Notes: generated by a model from the letters alone, not told the origin. DNA of 64,000 nt from JBDWFY01 sp039976075 (GCA_039976075.1 JBDWFY010000019.1:62001-126000); one strand, 5' to 3'. Shown: positions 1-7,810, numbered from the stretch's first letter. Made by a program: numbers and translations.

Positions 1-554
1 CTGTCTTTGGTATCATTCTGGGAACCGGCGTTGGCGGGTGTCTGGTCGTGAATGAGCGGGCTTATGTTGGCACAAGCGGCTATGCCGGAGAGTGGGGGCA
101 CGGGCCGGTGGCGGCAACGCAGGTTTCTGTGACCGAAAAAATCCTTCCTCGCTTTCGCTGCGGCTGCGGTCAGATCGGCTGTATCGATGCGGTTTGCAGC
201 GCACGCGGTATGGAAAAAATCCATGAGGCACTTCATGGCGTACTTCTGCCCAGCACCGCCATCATGGAAGCCTGGCAGAAGGGGATGGATGAAGCCTCAC
301 TGACCATCGATGTATATCTGGAGATCCTCAGCGGTCCGCTGGCGATGGTTATGAATACGACCGGGCCATCCATTGCACCGGTCGGCGGCGGACTGTCAAA
401 TGCGCCGGAACTGATCGAGCGGCTCGATGAGGAAACACGCAAGCGCATGTTGTGTCCGCCGGATGAGCGACTGATCGTCCCTGGCCAATGTGGTATCGAA
501 CCGGGACTGATTGGGGCGGCTATCGTCGGATTTCAGAATTTGGATGCGGACTGA
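1..554 (+). CDS. ROK-family sugar kinase, 3' part (5' end outside window)
   Basis: The reading frame is open from base 3 and begins inside the protein, so the N-terminus and ATP-binding start are missing. The visible part opens with VFGIILGTGVGGC, the ROK phosphate-binding segment, followed by AGEWGHGP, which carries the conserved acidic and His residues, and CGCGQIGCIDA, the ROK zinc-binding Cys cluster. The C-terminal GPSIAPVGGGLSN is the typical last glycine-rich ROK motif. Members phosphorylate glucose, N-acetylglucosamine, N-acetylmannosamine or similar sugars in the cytoplasm; the spacing of the Cys cluster resembles N-acetylglucosamine kinases, but the substrate cannot be decided from this fragment. 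It is probably the last gene of an upstream sugar operon. Confidence 0.9.
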   Translation, partial: VFGIILGTGVGGCLVVNERAYVGTSGYAGEWGHGPVAATQVSVTEKILPRFRCGCGQIGCIDAVCSARGMEKIHEALHGVLLPSTAIMEAWQKGMDEASLTIDVYLEILSGPLAMVMNTTGPSIAPVGGGLSNAPELIERLDEETRKRMLCPPDERLIVPGQCGIEPGLIGAAIVGFQNLDAD

Positions 555-629
555 ACTTCCGGTTTCTTGATGTTTGCCGCATTCAATGTCAGACTTTCCC
601 GCTGGTGTTACAGTTTGGGAGGAGGTGAC

Positions 630-920
630 ATGTGCCAGTTATTTGCCGGACAACCACAGGGCGACTATCAACCTGAAACCCGTCATTTGCGCCTCAATGG
701 GCAAAGCACCTCTATTCGGCTGGAAAAATCATTTTGGGCGATTGTCGATGGCATTGCCGCCAGTGAGGGGCTGACAACACCGGCCTTTGTCTCCAAGTTA
801 CATTCTGAAGTGCTGATGCTTCACGGTGAGGCCAAAAACTTTACCTCCCTGCTGCGATGTGCCTGCATCATTCGGACACAGCAGATTTCCAGTGACCATC
901 AACTGGACGCGGCACAGTAA
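630..920 (+). CDS. Ribbon-helix-helix (RHH_4-type) protein
   Basis: A 96-residue cytoplasmic protein. The start at 630 is chosen because it directly follows GGGAGGAGGTGA and because homologues begin at MCQLF; the frame could extend to 567 without a ribosome binding site. The segment TRHLRLNGQSTSIRLEKSFW followed by two predicted helices and SKLHSEVLMLHGEAKNFTSLLRCAC matches the RHH_4 family of small alphaproteobacterial DNA-binding-like proteins. RHH proteins bind DNA as dimers through a paired beta ribbon, but the targets of this family are not known to me. It stands alone between the ROK kinase and the glyoxalase-fold gene. Confidence 0.75.
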   Translation: MCQLFAGQPQGDYQPETRHLRLNGQSTSIRLEKSFWAIVDGIAASEGLTTPAFVSKLHSEVLMLHGEAKNFTSLLRCACIIRTQQISSDHQLDAAQ

Positions 921-1046
921 GTGCGCCGATATCTCAAACCCGGACTTCTTGCCATAAGGTCCATGTAGTACCGGGTTACTACCCCAGCAGAAATTTGCTC
1001 AGCTAGCTTTATCTCCTGCCGCATCGCTGCGGCCTGGGAGGAGATC

Positions 1047-1442
1047 TTGGCTAAAGCAATTCATGCAATGGTTCGGGTGATCGATGAGCATCGGTCTGTT
1101 GAATTCTATCAACAGGCTTTCGGATTATCGGTGGCGGACCGACTGGACTTCGAAAATTTCACACTGATCTATCTGCGCAACGATTCCGCTGATTTTGAAA
1201 TCGAACTGACAGTCAATAAAGGGCGTACGGATCCCTACGATCTGGGTGATGGCTACGGGCACGTCGCATTTTGTGTGGATGACCTGGAGGCAGAGCATGC
1301 CCGCTTTGAGGCCGCCGGATTTTCTCCCAGAAAAATCGTTGACTTCAACCGCGATAATGCGCTGCTCGCCCGCTTTTTCTTCGTAGAGGACCCGGACGGA
1401 TACCAGATCGAAGTTCTGCAGAAGCACGGCCGTTATCGCTGA
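1047..1442 (+). CDS. VOC/glyoxalase I-like metalloprotein
   Basis: A 131-residue vicinal-oxygen-chelate protein of lactoylglutathione lyase type. It has the two beta-alpha-beta-beta-beta modules of glyoxalase I, including FYQQAFGLSV, GYGHVAFCVDDLE and FFVEDPDGYQIEVLQ; His and Glu residues in these segments fit metal ligands. The start is a TTG at 1047 after GGGAGGAG. It lies 27 bases before a Tat-exported subunit and GMC dehydrogenase and is probably co-transcribed with them. A true glyoxalase I would detoxify methylglyoxal with glutathione; another VOC reaction on the product of the neighbouring dehydrogenase is equally possible. Confidence 0.75.
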   Translation: MAKAIHAMVRVIDEHRSVEFYQQAFGLSVADRLDFENFTLIYLRNDSADFEIELTVNKGRTDPYDLGDGYGHVAFCVDDLEAEHARFEAAGFSPRKIVDFNRDNALLARFFFVEDPDGYQIEVLQKHGRYR

Positions 1443-1469
1443 TCGATCAATCGGGAGGAAACAATCAGA

Positions 1470-1985
1470 ATGGAAAAAAGTAGAAACCTGACCCGAAGGG
1501 AACTGCTGAAGCGCAGTGCTGCTGCCGGGGCCATGTTTGCCATTGGAGCGGGATTTGTTGCCGGCAGCAATGCTGCGTGGGCAGTAGAGGTAACGCACCT
1601 GAAGCCGGAAACGATGGCAACACTCATACAAATGGCCCGTGACATTTATCCTCATGATCGGGTCGGCGATGAATTCTATGCGATTGCCGTCAAGGGCTAT
1701 GACAATGCCGACACCGTTGAGGAGATTGAAGGAGGCGTTGCAGCGTTGAACGCAGCAGCGCAAGGCAGGGGATTTGATAACTATCTGGCAACTGGGTGGG
1801 AACGTGATCGCGTCGACATCCTGCGATCCATGGAGAATAGCCCGTTCTTCCAGAAAGTGCGCGGTGGTCTTGTGACCGGCCTCTACAATCAAAAGGCCGT
1901 CTGGCCATTGTTTGGTTATGAAGGTGAGAGCTTTTCCAAGGGCGGTTACATCGATCGCGGATTCAACGACATTAACTGGGTATAG
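1470..1985 (+). CDS. Tat-exported small subunit of GMC dehydrogenase (gluconate 2-dehydrogenase subunit 3-like)
   Basis: A 171-residue protein opening with a twin-arginine signal, LTRRELLKRSAAAGAMFAIGAG, with likely cleavage after AWA near residue 37. The mature part contains the helical pattern of the gluconate 2-dehydrogenase subunit 3 family (MATLIQMARDIYPHD, VYALIN-like FFQKVRGGLVTGLYN, PLFGYEGESFSKGGYIDRGF). In characterised FAD-dependent glucose, gluconate and fructose dehydrogenases the small subunit carries the Tat signal and exports the catalytic subunit as a folded complex. Only 11 bases separate it from the GMC gene, which has no signal peptide of its own, so the same hitchhiker export is inferred. 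Confidence 0.8.
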   Translation: MEKSRNLTRRELLKRSAAAGAMFAIGAGFVAGSNAAWAVEVTHLKPETMATLIQMARDIYPHDRVGDEFYAIAVKGYDNADTVEEIEGGVAALNAAAQGRGFDNYLATGWERDRVDILRSMENSPFFQKVRGGLVTGLYNQKAVWPLFGYEGESFSKGGYIDRGFNDINWV

Positions 1986-1996
1986 GGAGCATCATC

Positions 1997-3568
1997 ATGG
2001 CTGCACCTTTTGACATGAATGACGAGAGTGTCGTTGTTATCATCGGAACCGGCGCCGGAGGCGGGGTTCTGGCAAATGAGCTGGCGCAAAAAGGCGTTAG
2101 CGTCGTTGCGCTTGAAGCAGGCGGACGGTACCTGCCTGAAGACTATGTCAACGACGAGTGGGAGAGTTTCGGGCAATTGGCCTGGCTTGAACCGCGCTCG
2201 ACTTCCGGTGACTGGCGGGTTGCAAAGGATTTTTCTGGTCTGCCGGCCTGGATTGTCAAGGCGGTAGGGGGAACGACAACGCACTGGGCCGGGGCATCGC
2301 TGCGGTTCCAGGATCATGAGTGGAAGGCAAAATCGACCTATGGCGATGTTCAGGGTGCTAACCTGCTGGACTGGCCGATCGACCCGGCCGAAATGGCTCC
2401 GTACTACGAAAAAGCGGAAAACAAGCTCGGTGTGACAAGAACTGGTGATCGTGCAGGACTGCCGGGCTGCAACAATTACAAAGTGTTTGAAGCCGGTGCG
2501 AAAAAGCTTGGCTACAAAGAAGTTCATACCGGGCGTATGGCAATCAACAGTGCCGAAAATGATGACCGTCCGGCCTGTCAGCAGACCGGATTTTGTTTCC
2601 AGGGCTGCAAATGGGGGGCGAAGTGGTCATCAGCCTATACCGACATTCCACGTGGCGAAGCGACCGGTAATCTTGAAGTACGGGAAAAAGCACATGTTCT
2701 GAAAATCGAACATGACGATGCTGGTAAGGTTACGGGCGTTCTCTATGCTGATGCAGATGGAAATCAGCATCTTCAGAAGGCAAAGGTGGTTTGTGTCGCC
2801 GGCAACTCGATTGAAAGCCCGCGTCTGCTGCTCAATTCAGCCTCAACCATTTTCCCTGACGGCTTGGCAAACTCTTCCGGGCAGGTTGGTCGCAATTACA
2901 TGCGCCATATGACTGGCTCCGTTTATGCTGTCTTTGACAAGCCCGTCCGGATGTGGCGCGGGACGACAATGGCCGGGATCATACAGGATGAATCCCGACA
3001 TGATCCCAGCCGCGGTTTTGTCGGTGGATACGAGCTTGAAACCCTGGCCCTGGGTCTTCCGTTCATGGCCGCCTTCCTGGATCCCGGTGGATGGGGAAGG
3101 GAGTTTGCTACTGCGCTGGACGGCTACGAAAATATGGCGGGCATGTGGATTGTTGGAGAGGATATGCCCCAGGAAACCAATCGCATCACGCTCAATCATG
3201 ATGTGAAAGACAGCCACGGTCTTCCCACTCCGAATGTGCATTTCGATGACCATCCCAACGACATTGCGATGCGTACTCACGCCTATAAGCAAGGACAGGC
3301 AGTCTATGATGCGGTCGGTGCAACGCGGACTTTTCCGACCCCTCCTTATCCGTCTACACACAATCTGGGTACCAACCGAATGTCGGAAAACCCTCGGGAT
3401 GGCGTGGTCAACAAATGGGGCCAGACACACGATGTACCCAATCTTTACATCTCAGATGGCAGCCAGTTCACCACCGGGGCAGCCGAGAACCCGACGCTGA
3501 CCATTGTCGCACTGGCAATCCGGCAAGCTGATCACATTGCCGATGAACTGAGCAAGGGCAACCTGTAA
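1997..3568 (+). CDS. GMC-family FAD-dependent dehydrogenase, catalytic subunit
   Basis: A 523-residue flavoprotein. Residues 13-42 hold the FAD dinucleotide fold (VIIGTGAGGGVLANELA, ending VVALEAGG), and residues 91-99 hold GGTTTHWAG, the usual FAD contact. The C-terminus has HNLGTNRM and the ISDGSQFTTGAAENPT motif with the His/Asn active-site pair of GMC oxidoreductases. Cys194, Cys200 and Cys204 (CQQTGFCFQGC) recall the Cys cluster that binds a 3Fe-4S centre in bacterial FAD glucose and fructose dehydrogenases; that assignment is inference. The likely role is periplasmic oxidation of a sugar or polyol with electron exit to a cytochrome or to the copper protein encoded next. The substrate is not evident. 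RBS GGGAGC precedes the ATG. Confidence 0.85.
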   Translation: MAAPFDMNDESVVVIIGTGAGGGVLANELAQKGVSVVALEAGGRYLPEDYVNDEWESFGQLAWLEPRSTSGDWRVAKDFSGLPAWIVKAVGGTTTHWAGASLRFQDHEWKAKSTYGDVQGANLLDWPIDPAEMAPYYEKAENKLGVTRTGDRAGLPGCNNYKVFEAGAKKLGYKEVHTGRMAINSAENDDRPACQQTGFCFQGCKWGAKWSSAYTDIPRGEATGNLEVREKAHVLKIEHDDAGKVTGVLYADADGNQHLQKAKVVCVAGNSIESPRLLLNSASTIFPDGLANSSGQVGRNYMRHMTGSVYAVFDKPVRMWRGTTMAGIIQDESRHDPSRGFVGGYELETLALGLPFMAAFLDPGGWGREFATALDGYENMAGMWIVGEDMPQETNRITLNHDVKDSHGLPTPNVHFDDHPNDIAMRTHAYKQGQAVYDAVGATRTFPTPPYPSTHNLGTNRMSENPRDGVVNKWGQTHDVPNLYISDGSQFTTGAAENPTLTIVALAIRQADHIADELSKGNL

Positions 3569-3587
3569 CATCGGGGAGACACGGAGG

Positions 3588-3614
3588 CGGGGCGATGCGT
3601 GCGGTATCGCCCCG
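3588..3614 (+). terminator. GC-rich hairpin after the GMC gene
   Basis: Arms CGGGGCGAT (3588-3596) and ATCGCCCCG (3606-3614) pair perfectly around a 9-base loop, 20 bases after the stop codon. No clean T tract follows, so this may be a weak or Rho-assisted terminator of the 1047-3568 operon. Confidence 0.55.
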
Positions 3615-3650
3615 AACCTTGGATTTCTTGTAGTTTAGAACGATAATAAG

Positions 3651-3664
3651 TTGACTAAAGTCAA
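3651..3664 (+). promoter_or_regulatory. Crp/Fnr-type dyad upstream of the cupredoxin gene
   Basis: TTGAC-TAAA-GTCAA is a perfect 14-base dyad that fits the TTG-N8-CAA pattern of FNR/NnrR-type regulators. It lies 78 bases before the cupredoxin start. Pseudoazurins are commonly under FNR or NNR control in denitrifiers, so control by a Crp/Fnr protein is a reasonable inference. The first half, TTGACT, could also serve as a -35 element. Confidence 0.4.
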
Positions 3665-3742
3665 GGTGTTAGACGTAATTCAACGTTAGTCCATCCATAG
3701 GGCGCTTTCACTTGCCAACAAACTCCTGACGGGAGAATACCT

Positions 3743-4264
3743 ATGGATGATACTGTTTCGCCAAGGCGTCCATCGCCGGTTCGTAAATCGCCCTTGTTTC
3801 AGATATTGTTGCTGCTGGGCTGTCTGCTCGCTGCGATTGTTGCTGTGTCGGCGCGCGCTGATGAACCGGCGCTGACGGTGAATCAGATAATTGATCCTGC
3901 GGCGAAAACTGCTGCTGATGTCTTTCGCTTTGATCCCAGGATTGCCCGCATAAAAAAGAACGAGACAATCCGGTTTCTCGGCTCGACAGGGCGCCATACG
4001 GTCTCGTCGATCAAACATATGTTGCCCGAAGGGGCCAAGTCATTCGAGATCCGGGGCAAACCGTCCATGGACGTCCCATTCGAGGTCGAAGGACTCTATG
4101 GCATCCGGTGCAGAGTGCACGGGCATCACGGGATGGTCATGCTCGTCATTGTCGGTGAGGGTGAGATCGATCTGGGCGCAGCTGAAGCAGCGCTGGACAA
4201 GGTCAATGCTGCGGAACGTGAGCAGTTTTCGCAACTGATTGCCGCGCTTCGCGAACAGGGCTGA
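3743..4264 (+). CDS. Periplasmic pseudoazurin-like cupredoxin
   Basis: A 173-residue secreted blue-copper protein. The hydrophobic segment near residues 17-38, LFQILLLLGCLLAAIVAVSA, ending ARA, is a signal peptide or membrane anchor. The mature domain has the type 1 copper ligands in the expected order: His in GRHTV, then Cys and His in GIRCRVH, then Met five residues after that His in HGHHGM, exactly the pseudoazurin spacing. A helical tail of about 35 residues follows. Such proteins shuttle electrons between periplasmic dehydrogenases or reductases and cytochromes. It follows the GMC dehydrogenase but behind a hairpin and its own upstream dyad, so it is probably separately regulated. RBS GGGAG precedes the ATG. 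Confidence 0.8.
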   Translation: MDDTVSPRRPSPVRKSPLFQILLLLGCLLAAIVAVSARADEPALTVNQIIDPAAKTAADVFRFDPRIARIKKNETIRFLGSTGRHTVSSIKHMLPEGAKSFEIRGKPSMDVPFEVEGLYGIRCRVHGHHGMVMLVIVGEGEIDLGAAEAALDKVNAAEREQFSQLIAALREQG

Positions 4265-4341
4265 CATTGCAGCAGGTCCTGTTCTCGCTCTACTTCTGAA
4301 CCATTCCCGCATTCTTTCGGCACGATGCATTGTGCCGACGT

Positions 4342-4392
4342 GTTTTCCGCCGAATGACCGGTTTCCACTTTTCCTGAAATCACGGGAGTGCT
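4342..4392. repeat. Intergenic Rhizobiales-type repeat unit
   Basis: The stretch contains GACCGGTTTCCACTTTTCC flanked by GTTTTCCGCC and TGAAATCACG. Read on the other strand it is GGAAAAGTGGAAACCGGTC, which I recognise as the core of a short palindromic repeat scattered between genes in many Rhizobiales. It lies between the cupredoxin and prs genes. Related hairpins are at 34267-34313 and 55801-55840. Confidence 0.45.
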
Positions 4393-4454
4393 AAGAGCGC
4401 TCGTGCTGTCGTCTTCAGCATCCGGCGCCATCAATTATCGGGACCCAGAAGTTC

Positions 4455-5399
4455 ATGCTCAGCAATATTCGCATTGTCGGTGGGTCATCCCATCCCGCTT
4501 TTACTGCCAAAGTCTGCGCCAAGCTCGGCGTGTCGCCGGCCAAGACACAGGTTGTGCGATTTTCCAACGAAAACCTTCTGGTCAAGATCGAGGAGAATGT
4601 GCGCGAAGCGGATGTTTTCGTCATCCAGACGTCAGGCTCGCCGGTATCGGAAGGAATCATTGAACTCCTGATCACGATAGATGCGTTGAAGCATGCGTCG
4701 GCAAAGCGGATCACGGCGGTGATACCATATTTTCCCTATGCACGGTCGGACAAGAAGGATCAGCCTCGTATTTCGATCACGGCGCGTCTGATGGCTGATC
4801 TGCTTGAAACGGCCGGTGCGGATCGTGTCCTTTCGATGGATTTCCACTCGCCGCAGGTGCAGGGGTTCTTTCGCATTCCGGCTGATCAGCTGAAGGCAGC
4901 ACCGTTGATTTGCGATTACCTGAAAGCAAACCGGGATTTATCCAATCACGTGCTGGTTGCTGGAGATGTGGGGGAGGCAAAGGAAATCGGCGCTTACGCC
5001 AACCGGCTTGGTCTGCCGATCGCGATCGTCGATAAGCGGCGGGACGGCAATGATGAAAAACCGCGCGCTGTATCCATCATCGGTGAGGTCGAGGGCAAAC
5101 ATGCGTTGATCGTCGATGATGAGGTGGCCAGTGGTGGCACATTGATGGAAGCGGCCAGCTTTATCATGAAACAGGGTGCGTTATCCGTTGAAGCCGCTGT
5201 CGTGCACGGCGTTCTGTCCGGTCAGGCAGTTCCCAAGATCGAAGGGTCGGTTCTTCGATCCCTTCTGGTTACAGATTCGATTCCATTGTCTGAGGAAAAG
5301 CAGATTGACAAGATCAGCAGCTGTTCCGTGACCGATCTGTTTGCGGAGGCGATCCTGGCTATCCACCAGGGCAAGAGCATATCGGGCTTGTTCCGGTAA
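4455..5399 (+). CDS. prs: Ribose-phosphate pyrophosphokinase (divergent paralogue)
   Basis: A 314-residue cytoplasmic enzyme making PRPP from ribose 5-phosphate and ATP. The class I fold is visible: SNENLLVKI near the N-terminus, PYFPYARSDKK in place of the usual PYFGYARQDRK ATP loop, SMDFHSPQVQGFF, VLVAGDVGEAKEI and the PRPP loop ALIVDDEVASGGTL. The changes in the ATP loop and in VSPDxGG (here VAGDVGE) suggest a second, specialised copy rather than the housekeeping enzyme. It stands alone behind its own leader, so its context does not reveal a pathway. The ATG at 4455 aligns with the family N-terminus. Confidence 0.85.
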   Translation: MLSNIRIVGGSSHPAFTAKVCAKLGVSPAKTQVVRFSNENLLVKIEENVREADVFVIQTSGSPVSEGIIELLITIDALKHASAKRITAVIPYFPYARSDKKDQPRISITARLMADLLETAGADRVLSMDFHSPQVQGFFRIPADQLKAAPLICDYLKANRDLSNHVLVAGDVGEAKEIGAYANRLGLPIAIVDKRRDGNDEKPRAVSIIGEVEGKHALIVDDEVASGGTLMEAASFIMKQGALSVEAAVVHGVLSGQAVPKIEGSVLRSLLVTDSIPLSEEKQIDKISSCSVTDLFAEAILAIHQGKSISGLFR

Positions 5400-5429
5400 T
5401 ACGGTTGTCAGGTCTGCGGAGTGAGTATT

Positions 5430-5477
5430 TGAGCGTCGCTCACGGAAGCGTGATTAAAGGGATATAGGTTCCTTTAA
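5430..5477. promoter_or_regulatory. Two dyads between prs and the Cys-rich protein gene
   Basis: TGAGCG-T-CGCTCA (5430-5442) is a 13-base dyad with too small a centre to fold as a hairpin, so it looks like a protein-binding site. TTAAAGG (5454-5460) pairs with CCTTTAA (5471-5477) around 10 bases. Both sit 20-70 bases before the ATG at 5500 and may be operators of the downstream L,D-transpeptidase operon. No family can be named. Confidence 0.3.
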
Positions 5478-5499
5478 GAAATTTGTTTAACTTTCAACC

Positions 5500-5844
5500 A
5501 TGTTCAGAATTCTGCTCATTCTCACATTTATTGTGGTCGGGACCCATCAGGGGTTTTCCCGCGGTGACGTTGATTTGAGCAAATTTGAAAGACTATCAAC
5601 AGAACAATCGCTTGCCATCGCAGACACAGTTGCTGAAAAGGACTGCTGCAAAAAAGATGTGATTGCCGACAAAAAACCGTCTTTCTGCAAATCTGACTGC
5701 AAAGCCGTTATTTCCGTGGCACTGCTGAAACCTCACAAGACACAGCCCAGCCACAGTTTGTCGTCCGACGTCAACAAAATCTCCCACAACAACACAGTCA
5801 ATTTGCGACCTCCGATCTCCAGATTTTCGTTTCATCTCTCATGA
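5500..5844 (+). CDS. Small secreted Cys-rich protein, unknown function
   Basis: A 114-residue protein not recognised as a known family. Residues 1-20, MFRILLILTFIVVGTHQGFS, look like a signal peptide. The mature region has five Cys in DCCKKDVIADKKPSFCKSDC, a spacing that could hold a metal or form disulfides, followed by a polar, low-complexity tail rich in Ser, His and Asn. It precedes two L,D-transpeptidase genes by 46 bases and may be co-transcribed with them. The ribosome binding site is weak and base composition is more A+T-rich than its neighbours, so it may be recently acquired or poorly conserved. Confidence 0.45.
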   Translation: MFRILLILTFIVVGTHQGFSRGDVDLSKFERLSTEQSLAIADTVAEKDCCKKDVIADKKPSFCKSDCKAVISVALLKPHKTQPSHSLSSDVNKISHNNTVNLRPPISRFSFHLS

Positions 5845-5890
5845 TCGCACTTTCGCGATCCGACATTTAGCGAAAATTCGGAGTAATCCT

Positions 5891-6469
5891 GTGTTTACAC
5901 GACGACATTTGGTGCTTGGAGGTCTGGCTGCTGCGGCCTTCCCCTATGCATCGGAAACGGAAGCGCATCACAGCGCGAAGTTCAAAAAAACCTTCAAACT
6001 GGATCCTGCCTACGAACCTCAACGGGTCAGAATTTCCTCAGAATACGAGATTGGAACCATCGTGGTCGATCCACGGCATCACTTTCTCTATCTGGTGGAA
6101 AGACGGGGCAAGGCGCGACGCTATGGCGTGGGTGTTGGCCGGGCAGGGCTCGCCTTTAAGGGCGGAGCAACAGTTCAGCGCAAAGCGGAATGGCCTAGTT
6201 GGACACCGACAAAGAATATGATCCGGCGCGAGCCGGGGAAGTATGCCCGCTACGCGAAGGGAGTCCCCGGAGGGGTCAACAATCCACTTGGTGCCCGGGC
6301 TTTGTATCTCTACCGCGGAGGACGGGACACCTATTACCGCATTCACGGCACGACCCAGCCTTCCTCGATCGGCAGGTCGGTATCCAATGGCTGCATCCGC
6401 ATGATCAATGATCACGTGGTCGACCTCTATAACCGCGTTCCTTTGGGAACACGCGTTGTTGTTCTCTAA
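5891..6469 (+). CDS. L,D-transpeptidase (YkuD), first copy
   Basis: A 192-residue exported enzyme. It starts at a GTG and opens with FTRRHLVLGGLAAAAF, a twin-arginine or Sec signal. The YkuD domain runs from about residue 54 (IGTIVVDPRHHFLYLV) to the end, with the catalytic signature HGTTQPSSIGRSVSNGCIRM, where the His, Ser and Cys of the active site are present. L,D-transpeptidases cross-link peptidoglycan 3-3 or attach proteins to it in the periplasm. A paralogue follows 16 bases later, suggesting a tandem duplication. The GNPLGARALYLYRGGRDTYYRIHG-like segment is typical of alphaproteobacterial members. Confidence 0.88.
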   Translation: MFTRRHLVLGGLAAAAFPYASETEAHHSAKFKKTFKLDPAYEPQRVRISSEYEIGTIVVDPRHHFLYLVERRGKARRYGVGVGRAGLAFKGGATVQRKAEWPSWTPTKNMIRREPGKYARYAKGVPGGVNNPLGARALYLYRGGRDTYYRIHGTTQPSSIGRSVSNGCIRMINDHVVDLYNRVPLGTRVVVL

Positions 6470-6485
6470 ATTTCGGATCCTGGAT

Positions 6486-7172
6486 ATGACCGCGATAAAT
6501 AAGACAGTAACGCGCCGGCAGTTTTTAGGCGGCAGTTTAGGCGTTGCCGGACTGGCACTGGCTGGTTGCACGACCGTTCAGCAGAACGGTGCAGCGCCGG
6601 GAACACTATTCGCCGGACCGGAACTTAACTTTGCCAAGAACTATGGACGACGCCCGGCGGAGAAATTCCCGCTGCCTGCAATCAGTCCGACTGTTCTGAA
6701 ACCGCAATATCGACGACGACGGGTCAAGTATGCCACGAACGAGAAGCCTGGCTCGCTGATTGTCGATACACGCAACTTCTATCTCTATCTCGTTGAGCCC
6801 GGTGGTACGGCGATGCGTTATGGGGTGGGTCTTGGAAGGCAGGGCTTTGAATGGTCCGGTCGAGCCCGTGTCGCCTGGAAACGCCCTTGGCCAACCTGGA
6901 CGCCGCCATCTGAAATGATCGCGCGCGATCCGCGACTGGCCAAATGGAGTGCCAAGAACGGAGGCATGCCGCCCGGACTAGGCAATCCTCTCGGCGCGCG
7001 TGCACTCTACATTTTTCAAGGAAACGTGGACACGCTCTATCGCCTGCATGGAACCAATGAGCCGAACTCCATCGGCAAGGCGGTTTCCAGCGGATGCGTG
7101 CGGTTGGTCAATCAGGACGTGATTGATCTCTATGAGCGGACCAATTCCGGTGCAGCCATATTGGTGGTCTAA
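6486..7172 (+). CDS. L,D-transpeptidase (YkuD), second copy
   Basis: A 228-residue paralogue of the preceding enzyme. The ATG at 6486 is chosen because it places TRRQFLGGSLGVAGLALAGC at the N-terminus: a twin-arginine pattern ending in a lipobox-like LALAGC, so it may be a Tat-exported lipoprotein. The frame could be extended back to 6408 through the previous gene, which is unlikely. The YkuD domain carries HGTNEPNSIGKAVSSGCVRL with the catalytic His, Ser and Cys. Compared with the first copy it has a longer linker (about 60 residues) between signal and domain. The role is periplasmic peptidoglycan cross-linking. Confidence 0.88.
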   Translation: MTAINKTVTRRQFLGGSLGVAGLALAGCTTVQQNGAAPGTLFAGPELNFAKNYGRRPAEKFPLPAISPTVLKPQYRRRRVKYATNEKPGSLIVDTRNFYLYLVEPGGTAMRYGVGLGRQGFEWSGRARVAWKRPWPTWTPPSEMIARDPRLAKWSAKNGGMPPGLGNPLGARALYIFQGNVDTLYRLHGTNEPNSIGKAVSSGCVRLVNQDVIDLYERTNSGAAILVV

Positions 7173-7315
7173 CGCGGCCAAGTCTCGCATCGACCTGAAC
7201 CTTCAACGCGCCCGGCGTGATGCCAGCGTCCGCTTTTCGTCAGCAATCTGCGTTTCTCGCATTGCTATGGATGGCTGTCTGGGCCGCGATAGACAGATTT
7301 AATACAGGTGAACAG

Positions 7316-7810
7316 ATGAGTAAGAAGAATAAACCCAGGAAAACGGCCCGCAAAACCAGCGGTAAGACCAAGACGTCTCCGACTGAACAGACAGTTGATG
7401 AGAGTCGCCGAAGCCTGTTGCGCAAGGTGCGCAACGGTGTGATCGGACTGGCCGTAGTCGGTGGTGCAGGGTATCTGCTGACTGACCATGTACTGGCGAC
7501 GATTGCGGAGCACGATCTGTCTCGCGTGGGTAATGGCAGGCCAACGGTTGTGCAGATACACGATCCGCAGTGCCCAAGCTGCCTCGCGCTCCAACGGGAA
7601 ACACGTCAGGCCCTGAAGAACTTTGACGATGAGGAACTGGACTATGTCGTGGCGAATATCAAATCGCCAGAAGGAAGCAGTTTTGCCAGCCGCTACGGTG
7701 TGCAGCATGTCACCTTGCTGCTTTTTGATAATGAGGGAGAACTGAAGCAGATCCTTCGGGGGCAGAGGAACCGGGAAACGTTGCGTTCCGCCTTCCAGCG
7801 ATTGCTGTAA
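7316..7810 (+). CDS. Membrane-anchored thioredoxin-fold protein
   Basis: A 164-residue protein. The ATG at 7316 follows AGGTGA and gives a Lys-rich cytoplasmic N-terminus (SKKNKPRKTARKTSGKTK), one membrane helix (NGVIGLAVVGGAGYLLT, about residues 40-57) and a periplasmic thioredoxin-like domain with DPQCPSCLALQRE, a CPSC redox motif, and RYGVQHVTLLLFDNEGE, the cis-Pro region without the usual Pro (the thioredoxin TP is replaced by VT). It could be a disulfide reductase or oxidase for exported proteins such as the upstream Cys-containing transpeptidases. The substrate is not known. It lies 143 bases after the second transpeptidase and may be separately transcribed. Confidence 0.7.
   Translation: MSKKNKPRKTARKTSGKTKTSPTEQTVDESRRSLLRKVRNGVIGLAVVGGAGYLLTDHVLATIAEHDLSRVGNGRPTVVQIHDPQCPSCLALQRETRQALKNFDDEELDYVVANIKSPEGSSFASRYGVQHVTLLLFDNEGELKQILRGQRNRETLRSAFQRLL

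Noticed and set aside
1125..1892. A 255-residue minus-strand frame
   Set aside because: It overlaps two well-supported plus-strand genes (glyoxalase fold and Tat small subunit) and resembles no family.
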